In this document: piece after piece, positions 46,242 to 56,278 of the stretch
How positions within the stretch are numbered: the first letter of the stretch is position 1
How the letters are laid out: each line of letters begins with the position of its first letter
NCBI GenBank assembly: GCA_944472135.2
Contig: OX235262.1
Location: 70,370,887-70,434,886, forward strand
Source of the DNA: Trichobilharzia regenti
Lineage: Eukaryota; Platyhelminthes; Trematoda; Strigeidida; Schistosomatidae
Length of the DNA: 64,000 bases
Direction: 5' to 3'
Notes under the pieces: model-generated
The model's database searches: none
Seen by the model: only the letters and a program-made list of their open reading frames with translations
Told to the model about the DNA's origin: nothing
Position numbers and translations under genes: made by a program

Positions 46242-46490
46242 AGTGCATCGGTGGTTCAGTGGTAGAATACTGTCCAACTACGCACGTGGTCCGGGGTTCG
46301 ACCCTCAGCCGGATCACTCCTTTACCTCACTAAGCCGATAATAGTAAGGCAAGTAAAGGGGGATGGCCGGGCATGAGGCTAGCAACCCCAACCCTTAAAA
46401 ATTAACACCAACGCTGCAGAAACTTCAGGGCTGTAGCCTGAAGCTCTTTGTTGCACTGGGAGCATGAAGGAATATAATAATAATAATAAC
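46242..46490 (+). repeat. SINE-A, plus strand
   Basis: Head GTGCATCGGTGGTTCAGTGG, B box CGGGGTTCGACCC, body GGGCATGAGGCTAGCAACCC, 3' part TGCAGAAACTTCAGGGCTGT and GCACTGGGAGCATGAAGG, tail (AAT)n. The next SINE starts in this tail. Confidence 0.85.
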
Positions 46491-46491
46491 A

Positions 46492-46672
46492 AAGTTGGCA
46501 CAGTGGTTAAGACTCTCGCCGACCATGCACATGGTCCGGGGTTCGATCCCCTGCCGACGCATACCTGATATCTATAGTCGGCTTGCAAAATTTGGGCAAT
46601 CGATATCACATGCTGAAAATTCCATACCTGTGCCATAAAATACGGTGTGGAATCAAGCTATAATTAAAAAAA
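46492..46672 (+). repeat. SINE-B, inserted in the tail of SINE-A
   Basis: GTTGGCACAGTGGTTAAGAC, ATGGTCCGGGGTTCGATCCC, ACCTGATATCTATAGTCGGC, TGCTGAAAATTCCATACC and GTGTGGAATCAAGCTATAA with an A-rich tail. The first bases of the head are replaced by the tail of the preceding SINE. Confidence 0.85.
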
Positions 46673-47874
46673 AACTTATAGGAGTTGAAACAAGAAAATT
46701 AATCCACAATGATACATAATACTGAAATCATTTTTAAGCAATCATTAGCATTCCCCTAGAAATACTTCCACAATAAATATAATCATTTCAGTTAGTGTTA
46801 ATTGCTTCCAATGAATAGGCATTTAACGCCACATATTACACACATCAAAAAAGGAACTAAGCAAGTTAGAAATAAATATTTCATCTCTTTGGTTATATCA
46901 TAAACCTATCAATGCTTATTTCAAAATTACCAATCGTTTAAATGTGTTATCAAAATACAAAAATACCCCAATGGAAGGATTATCTTGAACATTGAACATT
47001 TATTTTATTTACTGACTATGTGATAAGTATTAAAAAAAGAAAATGGACAGGATTTGAGTGTTTTCATTCTTTTTAAATTTCAGTATTTAACCTCTTTTTT
47101 TATTGCATTTCAAATGTTGGGGGATAATGATTTCTGATTGATTTATGAATAATGCACCATATTCAGTGAGGTGCTTAGTAACTTTGGTCTTACTTTGTGC
47201 TTTATGAAGTAACAATGCTGCACATTTATGTATATATATCGTAGTTACTAAATAACAAAAAAAAGTCTTCCGTCTGTTCCCCAAAACAAATACACTGTGT
47301 ATAGAGCTGATGATAAAAGGAGTGCTTTCATTGACGTAAAATTAGACATAATTTTTTTAACACCCTTTTTTGGTTGATAACTGCGATAGTTAGTTTAAGG
47401 TGGGCTTGTATGCGTTGCTGCAGTGTATACGTCTTCCATATATGATTGTGAATGTGTGTGTGAGTGTGCGCGCGGGAGGATGGTACACATATTTAAGTAT
47501 TTTCAGGAAACTATTTCTCGTAAAATACAAAGAAAACTGATTACAGCTATGAACACTGTTCAAACTTTATGATAGATGAAACTATATCAGGGTTTTATTT
47601 TTACCTAAAAATGAAATAATAATAATAAAATAAAAAGTCTGTGGTTGAAATAAACACTGAAAAAAATACAGGAAAAATATTTTAAGAATTGTTTTCATTG
47701 AAAACAGCAACAACAACAACAACAACTTGATTTTATCTGTCATGTTTTTATGGGTTTTGTTTTTTCTTTCTAAATCCCTGTTTTCACTAAAATATCTATA
47801 AGCATATTATACAAGAATGTGTAATATTGTGTAGCTGTGAAGTTGCGAATGTTGATTCAAGGTTGTGAAACAGG
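46673..47874. other. Stretch without gene; (CAA)n run
   Basis: (CAA)n at about 47706-47728 and a GT/GC-rich run at 47450-47478. No coding pattern. Confidence 0.5.
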
Positions 47875-48060
47875 ACTGATCACAATCTTACATCAATTAG
47901 AGGTCTATTAGAAAACAAGGAAGTATTGGATAGCCATTTCGTCCTAGTTTGGGACTTACTGGGGTTCGAACTCAGGACCTTTTGGTTGTCATTTAGCCAC
48001 TGAACCCAATCCAATGGTCCATGAATCCCAATATCTCTTTTTTCGTGATATTTAGCACAA
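47875..48060 (-). repeat. Hammerhead SINE, minus strand, core deleted
   Basis: ACATCAATTAGAGGTCTATT, GGAAGTATTGGATAGCCATT, TCGTCCTAGTTTGGGACTTA, then GGGGTTCGAACTCAGGACCT. Stem II and the GAA side remain, but the CTGAAGA side and half of stem I are deleted. Confidence 0.7.
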
Positions 48061-48184
48061 TTGAATCCCTGTCAACCAACAGTTGATAATTATTCAGTCA
48101 ACTGGAAATTGTGATCATTAAGTTAAATGAAAAGGTATTCCTGCTTCCTGTCGTGCACTATGTGCCTTAGACACTTGTAACTTT

Positions 48185-48255
48185 TAGGAAATATCACATA
48201 ATGGAACAGTATTATTTACTGGATGACATTTCGGGAGCAATTTATTGTTCACTAA
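48185..48255. repeat. Fragment related to fold-back element 2
   Basis: ATCACATAATGGAACAGT, TTACTGGATGACATTTCGG and AATTTATTGTTCACTAA match the left arm at 34210-34275. Confidence 0.6.
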
Positions 48256-49144
48256 CTCATTAAGGACCTCAATATGTTTATGAAAAACTCGGTTCCTTGA
48301 TATGTGGCAAACCGGCTCCGAACGAGCATCTGGTGTTTAGATCAATTCGATCTTGCTCGGAAACACTATTCGTTGGTGTGCATGGTATCCAATTAACCAT
48401 ATAAATCAATGAGTACATAGAGTCATGTCTGAGATGCACATTACCCAAAAAGTTACGGGATTTAACCATGTGTATTTGATTAGTCTTACTGCACGCCTAA
48501 TGGACAGTACTTAAATAGTCATTTACTGATGTAGTCTCTTTTAGGTTACATTTCCAGTTGTTCAATATCACAGAACTTACTAGCTAACATCTTATTACTA
48601 CCTAGATTTTATCGCAAATGAGCAATTATAAGTTTACAACGAAGCCTTTAATTACTATCTAGTAATGTCAACTATGAAAATCCTTTCTCATGGGTAAGAT
48701 TATACGCTTTAAATCTATCTATTCATATTTGTGATTTCCTGCTGATGTATCTGACCGCAGTGGTCAGTTTTGTTTAAGTATATTTGCTTCTTGAATAGGT
48801 GCCTCGATATAATCTGGATTAGGAACCCAAAGTTACCTGTTTTGGTGATGGCTGGTAGAATACGTGATGTTCGCTTCATCCTATTTAGGGTTCGTTATCT
48901 GGATATATCTGCCTCTCTAGTAATTGATAATATTCCTAGTGAGACTCGAACTGAGTGTATTCAGTCTGTTAATTGAGAATTTTCAGTATATTACTTGAAA
49001 ACAAAGATTTATCAGCAATTCAGGTATGTGTACCTCATAAAATGTTTCAATTAAGTTTATATATGTCGACGATAAGTTAACCAGTGAGTTAAAAATATAA
49101 TCTATATAAACATAAGTCTAATAAAAAGTATTACATTAATTTTT
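48256..49144. other. Stretch without recognisable gene
   Basis: No coding pattern or shared repeat identified. Confidence 0.45.
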
Positions 49145-49640
49145 GTATGAATATTCGTCATTAGCTGAAATCGGTTACGGAGCCATTCAAAAACCTGTGC
49201 GTCGGTGGCACAGTGGTTAGGACTCTCGCCGACCATGCACATGGTCCGGAGTTCGAGCCCGCACCGACGCACATCTGATATCTATGGTTGGCCTGCGAAA
49301 TTCGGGCTACCGATATCCATGCTGAAAATTCCATACTTGTACCAAAAATACAGTGTGGAATCAAGCTGTAATCAAAAATAAAAAAATAAAAAAGTATTGG
49401 ATAACTGTATCACCCCGATTTGTGACTCTTTATCTGTACGCACCCATACTGCGGGGTTTGAACCTAGGAGCCTCTGGTTACAAGGTGAACTCGTAGACCA
49501 CTAAGCCACTGGGACCCGATCCATTGTCCAGCCCATTAATCCTGACTTCTGCCAACTCATGATATAGCCTGACCACTAGGTAATGTTATCAGACAGTATT
49601 TGTCCTGCAAACCAATGTATGAATATCAATCTGATGCTTA
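49145..49640 (-). repeat. Hammerhead SINE split by a SINE-B
   Basis: Left piece 49145-49191 (TCGTCATTAGCTGAAATCGG, GGAGCCATTCAAAAACCT). Right piece from about 49393 (GTATTGGATAACTGTATCAC, GACTCTTTATCTGTACGC, GGGGTTTGAACCTAGG, ACTAAGCCACTGGGACC). Together they follow the unit order. The interruption falls within the ribozyme's stem I flank. Confidence 0.8.
49197..49388 (+). repeat. SINE-B nested in a hammerhead SINE
   Basis: GTGCGTCGGTGGCACAGTGG, A box in GGTTAGGACTCTCGCC, ATGGTCCGGAGTTCGAGCCC (B box with one change), then the conserved body ACATCTGATATCTATGG, TTCCATACTTGTACC and AATCAAGCTGTAATC, and an A-rich tail. Confidence 0.9.
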
Positions 49641-50216
49641 CTAGCAACTGACCCTACTCAAAATGCGTTGTTTTCTTCATCAACAAATTGATCTTCAAAG
49701 GCTGCACAACTGAATCCATATTTACCAGTAGGGGTGTGAGACAGAGCTGATACAAACATAGATTATGAAGTAATCAGTAACACAATGCAAATAAGGGTTT
49801 GAAATTTGACAAGCTAAAATTTATTAAATGAGAAACGAGGAGTTTGACTACCCGCTTGACATGTGTAAAAAAAGGTGAGAATGAAAGACTCAGTAAAACG
49901 CAACAAGGGAATATACAAGAGAGACAACAGTGAATTACTCAGTAAAAATTCAAGCAAACAGGTGGGAAAGAGTTTAAGACCACAGTGAAAGAAGAGAATG
50001 AATAAGTCTTTTCTGCTCGCATATTTTGAGGTCATATTGATGATCCGGTTCTAGGCACTTGTATCAATTATGTCTCGCTCCCATTTTACTCAAAAATAGA
50101 CTGCTTTATGCTTCTGGTGAATATAAATAGGATTGTACAGTTATTTGAAAATAACATGTAGACAGATAAGCTATGGATTATCCTTTTATGGTTATTTTCT
50201 CTCAGGCATAAGCCAT
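49641..50216. other. Stretch without recognisable gene
   Basis: No coding pattern. Confidence 0.5.
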
Positions 50217-50258
50217 ATATATATATATATATATATATATTATTATTATTATTATTAT
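50217..50258. repeat. (TA)n-(TTA)n microsatellite at a LINE 3' end
   Basis: A TA run followed by TATTATTATTATTATT. On the minus strand it is the ATAATAATA tail of the CR1-like LINE to the right. Confidence 0.85.
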
Positions 50259-51226
50259 ATAAGCTTTATTCCAAATCAGTACTTGTGATACAGAATGGAA
50301 TTCTCAGCATTTTACTACAATATTGCATCCAGTTTTTACATTAAAAAAAAAAAAAGTTCTACATAGATTAAAGATTATCTCAACAACATATTAGTATGTC
50401 GGTAGCAAAGCCAAAATTAAAATGTTTGAAGGTGTTACAAAAGTAGATACTACTAGCATATTTACTGGCGTAAGCGATAGCAAAATGGTCGAGATATACA
50501 GAGTGTAAAAGAACAACAAGAAGGTTTTAACTAGAGTTTGCAAGGAAGAGAAAAACAAAACAGCACTTAACAAAAATAAAGACAAAAAAGGTAGAGAGAA
50601 TGGAAAAGAGAGAAAACGTTGTACCCATAAATGATGTGAGTTGGAAAGACGAGATTCATTGGTTCTAGTGACTATTTAATAAGTTAAAGGTTTCATGCCT
50701 GATGCATTCTTTATCACACAGAACACGGGCTAGGTAGGGTATGGATGAGTTTTTGTACTTACTAGTGCGGGCATATAGTTTCCTATATAGGCTTCTTGTT
50801 TTCCCTGAAGAGATACATGGGGAGAGTTGTGAGTGTAGAGGGTGTTGTGAGTCAGATAAAATGGACTTCGCCCATTTTTCACATGAGTCCATGTGCCTGT
50901 CCACCAGAATGTTAACAAGCTGGCTAAGTGGTAAACTGCTTACCCTGCTGACAACCTTTAACATCCTACGTAATAAGGTATAGTCTTTCTTCAATAGCCC
51001 AGGAAAGACTAAGGGGGAGCAATAGAGAATTATAGGCAGAATACGGGAGTTAACAAATTGTAGTAGTAAGGGTTGGGTTACACCAGAATGTCTTAACTTC
51101 TTGATGTAGAAGGTAAGACGGTATATTTTCTTGGAAATCGTCAAGATATGAGACGACCAGGAAAGATCAGAAGATAGAGTGACGCCTAGGTATTTAATTT
51201 CCGACTTAGTTTCTATTTCAGTGCCA

Positions 51227-51267
<41 letters not shown>

Positions 51268-51327
51268 TTCTTTTCGATCATATACGGATACTGATAGATA
51301 TACTTTCCATTTCACGTAATTGTGCAT
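50241..51327 (-). pseudogene. CR1-clade LINE 3' end: RT C-terminal part and 3' UTR
   Basis: The 220-residue minus-strand frame 50665-51327 carries the end of a CR1/Jockey-type RT: IKYLGVTLSSDLSWSSHI, then helices with SRILPIILYCSPLVFPGL (the usual 'LRP.LEYCS..W.P' region) and a C-terminal tail. No stops occur in this part. The 3' UTR (50241-50664) ends on the minus strand in GGAATAAAGCTTATATAATA, a poly(A)-like signal before the microsatellite tail. A (TA)n run at 51228-51261 sits in the frame and codes for alternating Tyr-Ile. It and the residues before it look foreign to an RT, so the LINE is probably 5'-truncated there. Confidence 0.8.
51228..51261. repeat. (TA)n microsatellite within the LINE frame
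   Basis: About 17 TA units. It marks the likely 5' truncation edge of the CR1-like copy. Confidence 0.85.
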
Positions 51328-51562
51328 TGCCCCTTATGTAAAGCTGGCTTAGAAAACAGTTAGCTGACGTAAAATGCTGTTGGTGTATTCAAGCAGTATT
51401 TGTGGTCAGAGAGCTTTTGTCTAGCTGGGGGTCCCTATTTAACTCCACGTATTGCAAAAATAGAAGTGGTGACATAATGGAAAAAGATAAATTTGCGAAT
51501 CAAGGAAAAATTTTCCTCGTTGAACCATCTTTTACTTTCTTCAAGGTATTATTTATTCGGAA

Positions 51563-52635
51563 TAAAGCAAGAACAACAGTGGTTTGTGCAGAATAATATG
51601 GTACCATCATTTAATTCGTTGGCTTCTCATCAGCTGCTTACAGCCTAAATAAATTATGAGGTTTACCTACAGACACGTTTTAACATACTTGGAAACTTTA
51701 CGTGTTGTCAGTTGACAGGAGTTTCCAAATTTAGTGAACAGTGCTCAGAAAATTGCGCTTATATATTTTTTCCACGGGCAGTTCAAGTTTAAACTAATGA
51801 AATGTATGCATACAGTGGTAAAGGAGTTACATTGTAAAGACGAAATATGCGTTAGAGGCAGAGTGACTAATAAATTAGGTAACAATGTACTGAGTTCAAC
51901 TCAAATCATAGAAACAAGAGACAAGCAAAATTACAGATTATAAAAGGAGGGTGAGGTTAAAGACGAAGATTACGTAGTCAGATGAGAGAAAAAAGACATC
52001 CACTTACCAAGGCAAGGAATGACTAATAACTACTTCTTTCTGAACACATAAATCTGGTTTGAAGCGTTTGATAGAAATTGACTCGGCAAACTTGAGGAGA
52101 ATTGAGCTCCTTTGTCTATTGATAATTTTGAAGGATTTCTCGATTTCCACCTCATGACCTGTGTCGATGAGATGTCTGGCAATAGCGCTACTATAAGAGT
52201 TCGCTCCCCTGAGACGTAGGCTTTTTGGCACATGTTCAGGAAATCGGAGGTGTGCCCGTCTTTCTGTTCTCTCAATGTAACTGCTCCCGCAGATACACGT
52301 AAATTTGTATACACACTTGGAGTTAACATGAGAAGGATATCTATCGACATTTGACTGCACCAAAGAGCATGTTGTTCGATGTATTGGAACGAGGTCAGCT
52401 GCAGGATAGGCTCTGGCTAGTGCATTCTCAGTCTTCTGTTGACCATTTCTGCAATGTCTTCACCTTTAAAATCTAGTTGAATGAAGACAGGCTTTTTTTC
52501 AACTGTGATTTGTTTGGTATTTGAGCCTTCATTCACTATCATTGCTACATGATTTAGGGTAGTAAAATGTAACAGATTATTGAGTAAGTTTAAATAAACT
52601 GAATATAAAATGTTCTTAGCAATTTTGTTAATCAT
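51563..52635 (-). pseudogene. Penelope-like element: linker, GIY-YIG nuclease and 3' UTR, minus strand
   Basis: The minus-strand frame 52417-52635 ends the RT C-terminal region (KKPVFIQLDFKGEDIAEMVN). The frame 52004-52363 holds the nuclease: CVYKFTCICGSSYIERTERR (YIG altered to YIE), HLRFPEHVPKS, ARHLIDTGHEVEIEKSFKII and FAESISIKR. A shift near 52400 separates them. The 3' UTR to 51563 matches 20730-21202 in reverse. The changed Gly of YIG makes the nuclease suspect. A Cys pair (C.C) before the YIG is typical of the nuclease of these elements. Confidence 0.85.
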
Positions 52636-52789
52636 TTTTATGAGTTCACTATTCTTTAATTTAGCTACTTTTTAAAGAAAATTTATTTCACCCCTCTTTC
52701 ATATATAACTGATCAACGGGGAATACAAAATTAACTAACACCCGTTGCACAAAAGGTGGCTTTCATCAACTAATGAATGACATTTTGGC

Positions 52790-52920
52790 ATTTCAAATGA
52801 TGGTTACTTGGTTTGAGTCTCAAGTGGAAACACCATCACTCACTGAGGAATGCAGGTATATGCAGCCAGCTGACGAGTTCCAAATAGTGTGAAATGTGCA
52901 CCGCTGATTCGACTATTAGT
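52790..52920 (+). repeat. SM-alpha-like hammerhead repeat, plus strand
   Basis: CACCATCACTCACTGAGGAA, TGCAGGTATATGCAGCCAG, CTGACGA (52870-52876, a full CUGANGA core), GTTC, CAAATA, GTGT, GAA, ATGTGCAC, C. Stem II no longer pairs (GTTC/GTGT) and stem I is weak. It lies about 65 bp upstream of the Penelope-like RT fragment. Confidence 0.6.
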
Positions 52921-52985
52921 CATCATCGTCTAAATAGCAATATATTGTGAATAAAACAGTATAACAATAAAATAATAAAACAACA

Positions 52986-53885
52986 ACAACAAGATACGAC
53001 CTCCGTGACACATTCGACTTTGTTGATTCAATTAAAAATGTCAACGTGGCAGACAAGAAAATGATTTCCTTGGATATCGTCTCCCTCTTCACCAACGTTC
53101 TATTGACAGAAACCGTATGTTTCCTTTGTGAATACATTCAATCCAATAGCATCGACGTCAGTATACCGATGCATTACCTAAAAGAACTGTTACCACGATG
53201 CACCTTCAACGTTTACTTTAGTTTCAACAACGAAATATACAAGCAAGTAGATGGAGTAATAATGGTTTCTCCCCTAGGACCCCTCTTGGCCGACTGCTTT
53301 CGGGTCAGCCTAAAAAACAACTCCTTATCATCAATTATCGACAAGCTCCACTTCTACAAGAGATACATCGATGACACTTTCATTATTTGTGATTAAAATT
53401 TGTTCTAAAAAACCTAAATGTAAATATTCAGTAACGCCCACTCAAATGTCGAATTTGAGTAAAAATCAATATTTCATTTCCTGGGCGTTTAACTACGAAG
53501 GAATGCAGACAACTCACTAAGAAGATCCGTTTACAAAACGCCCACATGAAACGGACAATTTATTAACTTTCAAAGCTGTGTGCATCTAAGCAGAAAGAGA
53601 AACTTAATATACTGTCTTTCCTCGACGATCGGAAAGATTTGCACTGAAGAGTCAATCGACGAAGAATTACAAAATCTCCGAGGCACCTTGAATGCAAATG
53701 GATTTTCACCCCCTAGATTCATAGACGAGAATCTAAAACAAAGGAAAACAACTGAAAAGGTCCAAGTTACCCCTCAAAAGATGCTGATAAAGAACCTCGA
53801 ATTTAAAAGTGATACTGCAGCAGAAATTCTCCATAGATGGCTTTCGAAGTCTCTCAGTAAGACATACTTCACCGCGAACCTATGA
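52986..53885 (+). pseudogene. Penelope-like element: reverse transcriptase part
   Basis: The frame 53046-53396 shows the RT of Penelope-like elements: MISLDIVSLFTNVLLTETV (palm motif A), LKELLPRCTFNVYFSFN, MVSPLGPLLADCF (motif B) and RYIDDTFIIC (motif C with both catalytic Asp). After a stop and frame changes, 53580-53885 adds the C-terminal region: SRKRNLIYCL, GFSPPRFIDENL and FKSDTAAEILHRWL. The preceding (CAA)n at 52979-52992 marks the 5' edge. The nuclease part is missing. It differs in wording from the 51563-52635 copy, so it is probably another family member, here head to head with it. Confidence 0.85.
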
Positions 53886-53942
53886 ATAACATTCTTCTGC
53901 CAGAAACTACCTTGCCCGGGTTCCGGCAAGTGTGTACACCTT

Positions 53943-54071
53943 AACCTCGCCTAGATTACCATCTCGCTAGTTTTCTTGCCGGTCCCAAGCCCGGAAAAAG
54001 AGGGAGGGTTGGGGCGTGGTGCTAGCAACTCCACCCCTGTAAAACAACCAAATCGCTACAGAAACTTCAAC
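53943..54071 (+). repeat. SINE-A body variant upstream of the long RTE copy
   Basis: CCTCGCCTAG, TAGTTTTCTTGCCGGTCCC, GGGTTGGGGCGTGGTGCTAG and CTACAGAAACTTCAAC. It lacks a clear tRNA head. It is the reverse complement of 11760-11889. Confidence 0.75.
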
Positions 54072-54141
54072 GAATAAATATATTAAAAATTCTAAAAACA
54101 TAAACAATAGCCTTACTTTTCGCTGGAATCGGGGAAGTGAA

Positions 54142-54716
54142 ATGACGCAGGCTGGTGAAAGCCTTCGGGAAGCCAGTCAGCCGATGTGCCTTCTTTCGAT
54201 GAAAGCAAAAGTAAGGATGGGTACCTGGAATGTTCGTACAATGTACGAAACTGGAAAGGCTGCCCAGATAGCCGCTGAAATGAGAAGGTACAGAATAGAA
54301 GTGTTGGGAATCTTGCGAAGCAGATGGAACGGAACTGGAAGGTGCCAACTACCAACTGGAGAGACAATAATCTATTCCGGCCACCCAGAGGACAACCACG
54401 AGCACACCGAGGGAGTGGCCATCATGATGTCACCAACAGCAGCCAAAGCTCTCATGCAGTGGGAACCAATCTCCTCCAGGATAATGACAGCCAGGTTCAA
54501 CTCAAAAAAAGGAAAGTTACAGTCATTCAATGTTATGCGCCTACAAACGTCTCAGAACAAGAGAAGAAGGAGGCGTTCTACAGACAACTACAAGCAATAA
54601 TGGACAACGTCCCAAATGGCGATATCAAAATCCTGATGGGCGACATGAATGCGAAGCTGGGAGGAGACAACACAGGAAGAGAACTCACCATGGGTTGGAG
54701 GCCCTCGGTGAAATGA
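54142..54716 (+). pseudogene. RTE endonuclease, frameshifted
   Basis: The first frame (54142-54600) opens MTQAGES and has GTWNVRTMYETGKAAQIAAE (N-terminal nuclease motif), then VLGILRSRW, where the catalytic Glu of the usual 'GI.E.RW' is gone. The frame changes near 54500 to one (54324-54716) with VIQCYAPTN and GDMNAKLGGDNTG (catalytic Asp and Asn). A further change near 54700 leads into the long frame. The final SDH motif is in that frame (GADVGSDHYL near 54920). The loss of Glu and the two shifts make the nuclease inactive. Confidence 0.85.
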
Positions 54717-56278
54717 ACGACAATGGTGAACTCTTCTCAGACTTCTGCGCCTTCAATGATTTGGTGATTGGTGGTAGTGTGTTCAAACACAAGGATATAC
54801 ACAAGACGACATGGATTTCACCAGATGGAAACACCAAGAACCAAATAGACTTCATCTCAATTTCAAGAAAGTGGAGACGGAGCCTACTGGACACAAGGTC
54901 AAGGAGAGGAGCAGATGTGGGTTCAGACCACTATCTAGTACAAGGGACTTTCAAGGTGAAACTAAAAGCCTCGAGGATAGCTGGGGATAGGCCACAATGC
55001 AAGTTCAACACTCAATTACTGAAGGACACAACCACAAAAGACACTTTCACTGCAACTGTCAGAGCAAAGCAGGAAACACTACGCGACATCACTGAAGAAT
55101 CATGCGTGGAAGAACATTGGAAGTCTCTGAAGGCGATTCTCAACGAAACGTGTTCAACGGTTCTAGGAAGAAAGAAGAGACAAGACAAGGAATGGCTCTC
55201 AACGGACACTTGGAAATTAATAGAAGAGAGGAGAATGGTGAAAGAGAAAATGATTCAATGCAAGGACGGACAGGAGAAGGAGACGCTGAGCTCAACTTAC
55301 ACAGCATTGGACAAAGAAGTGAAGAAGAGTGCTAGGAAGGACAAAAGACGATTCTACGACAACCTGGCCACTGAAGCTGAGAAGGCAGCAGGCAAAAGGG
55401 ACCTGAGGACACTATATCAGATAACCAAATCTCTATCCGGGAAGAGATCAACACAAGCGAAACCTATAAAAGACAGCCAAGGGAACCCAATTACCAAGGA
55501 AGAAAAACAGATTAAACAATGGGCGGATCACTTCAAAGGACTCTTGAACCGACCATCACCTGCAACCCGTCCAGAAATACCAACAACAGCGCGCACACAA
55601 CTGCAAGTTGACACCAATCCTCCAACGAGAGCTGAAGTCTTGAATGCAATCAAGCTTCTGAAAGCTGGAAAAGCAGCCGGACCAGATGGAATACCCCCTG
55701 AAGCACTGAAAGCGGACCCAGAGACGACAGCAGACATGCTGACTCCATTATTGCAAAAGGTCTGGAAGGAGGGAAAGGTGCCTACTGACTGGAGGAAAGG
55801 TTACCTCGTGAAACTACCAAAGAAGGGCGACTTAGGACTCTGCAAGAACTGGCGAGGAATCATGCTCCTGTCGACGCCAAGTAAAATCCTGAGTCGCATC
55901 ATCCTGGAGAGATTAAAGGACGCACTGGAGACAGAACTCCGACCAGAACAAGCTGGATTCAGGAAAGGCAAATCATGTACTGACCAAATTGCAACTCTAC
56001 GCATCATCATCACAGAACAAAGCATGGAATGGCAATCAAACCTCAACTTTATAGACTTTGAGAAGGCCTTCGACAGCGTTGACCGTGAAGTAATTTGGAA
56101 ATTACTCGAGTACTACGGCGTACCCCAAATATTCATCAACCTTATTCAACAGCTGTACGACAACGGCACATGTCAAGTGATCCACAACGGAAAACTCAGC
56201 GAGGCGTTTGGAGTAAACACAGGAGTCAGACAAGGGTGCTTATTATCACCAATGATATTCCTAATTGTGGTGGACTGA
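54717..56278 (+). CDS. RTE ORF2 remnant: end of endonuclease, linker and reverse transcriptase
   Basis: A frame open from 54530 to 56278 is meaningful from about 54712 on. It contains NQIDFISISRKW and SDHYLV (end of nuclease), a basic helical linker, then RT: LKAGKAAGPDGIPPEAL (fingers), LVKLPKKGDLGLCKNWRGIM, RPEQAGFRKGKSCTDQIATL, FIDFEKAFDSVDREVIWKLL (palm motif A Asp) and VRQGCLLSPMIFLIV (motif B). It ends at a stop created by an ACTG duplication just before the expected WIMRQ. The catalytic FADD box lies beyond the stop and is itself broken by an insertion, so no active RT could be made. Confidence 0.85.

Noticed and set aside
47706..47728. CRISPR-like or tandem array
   Set aside because: A simple (CAA)n run with no spacers; eukaryotic context.
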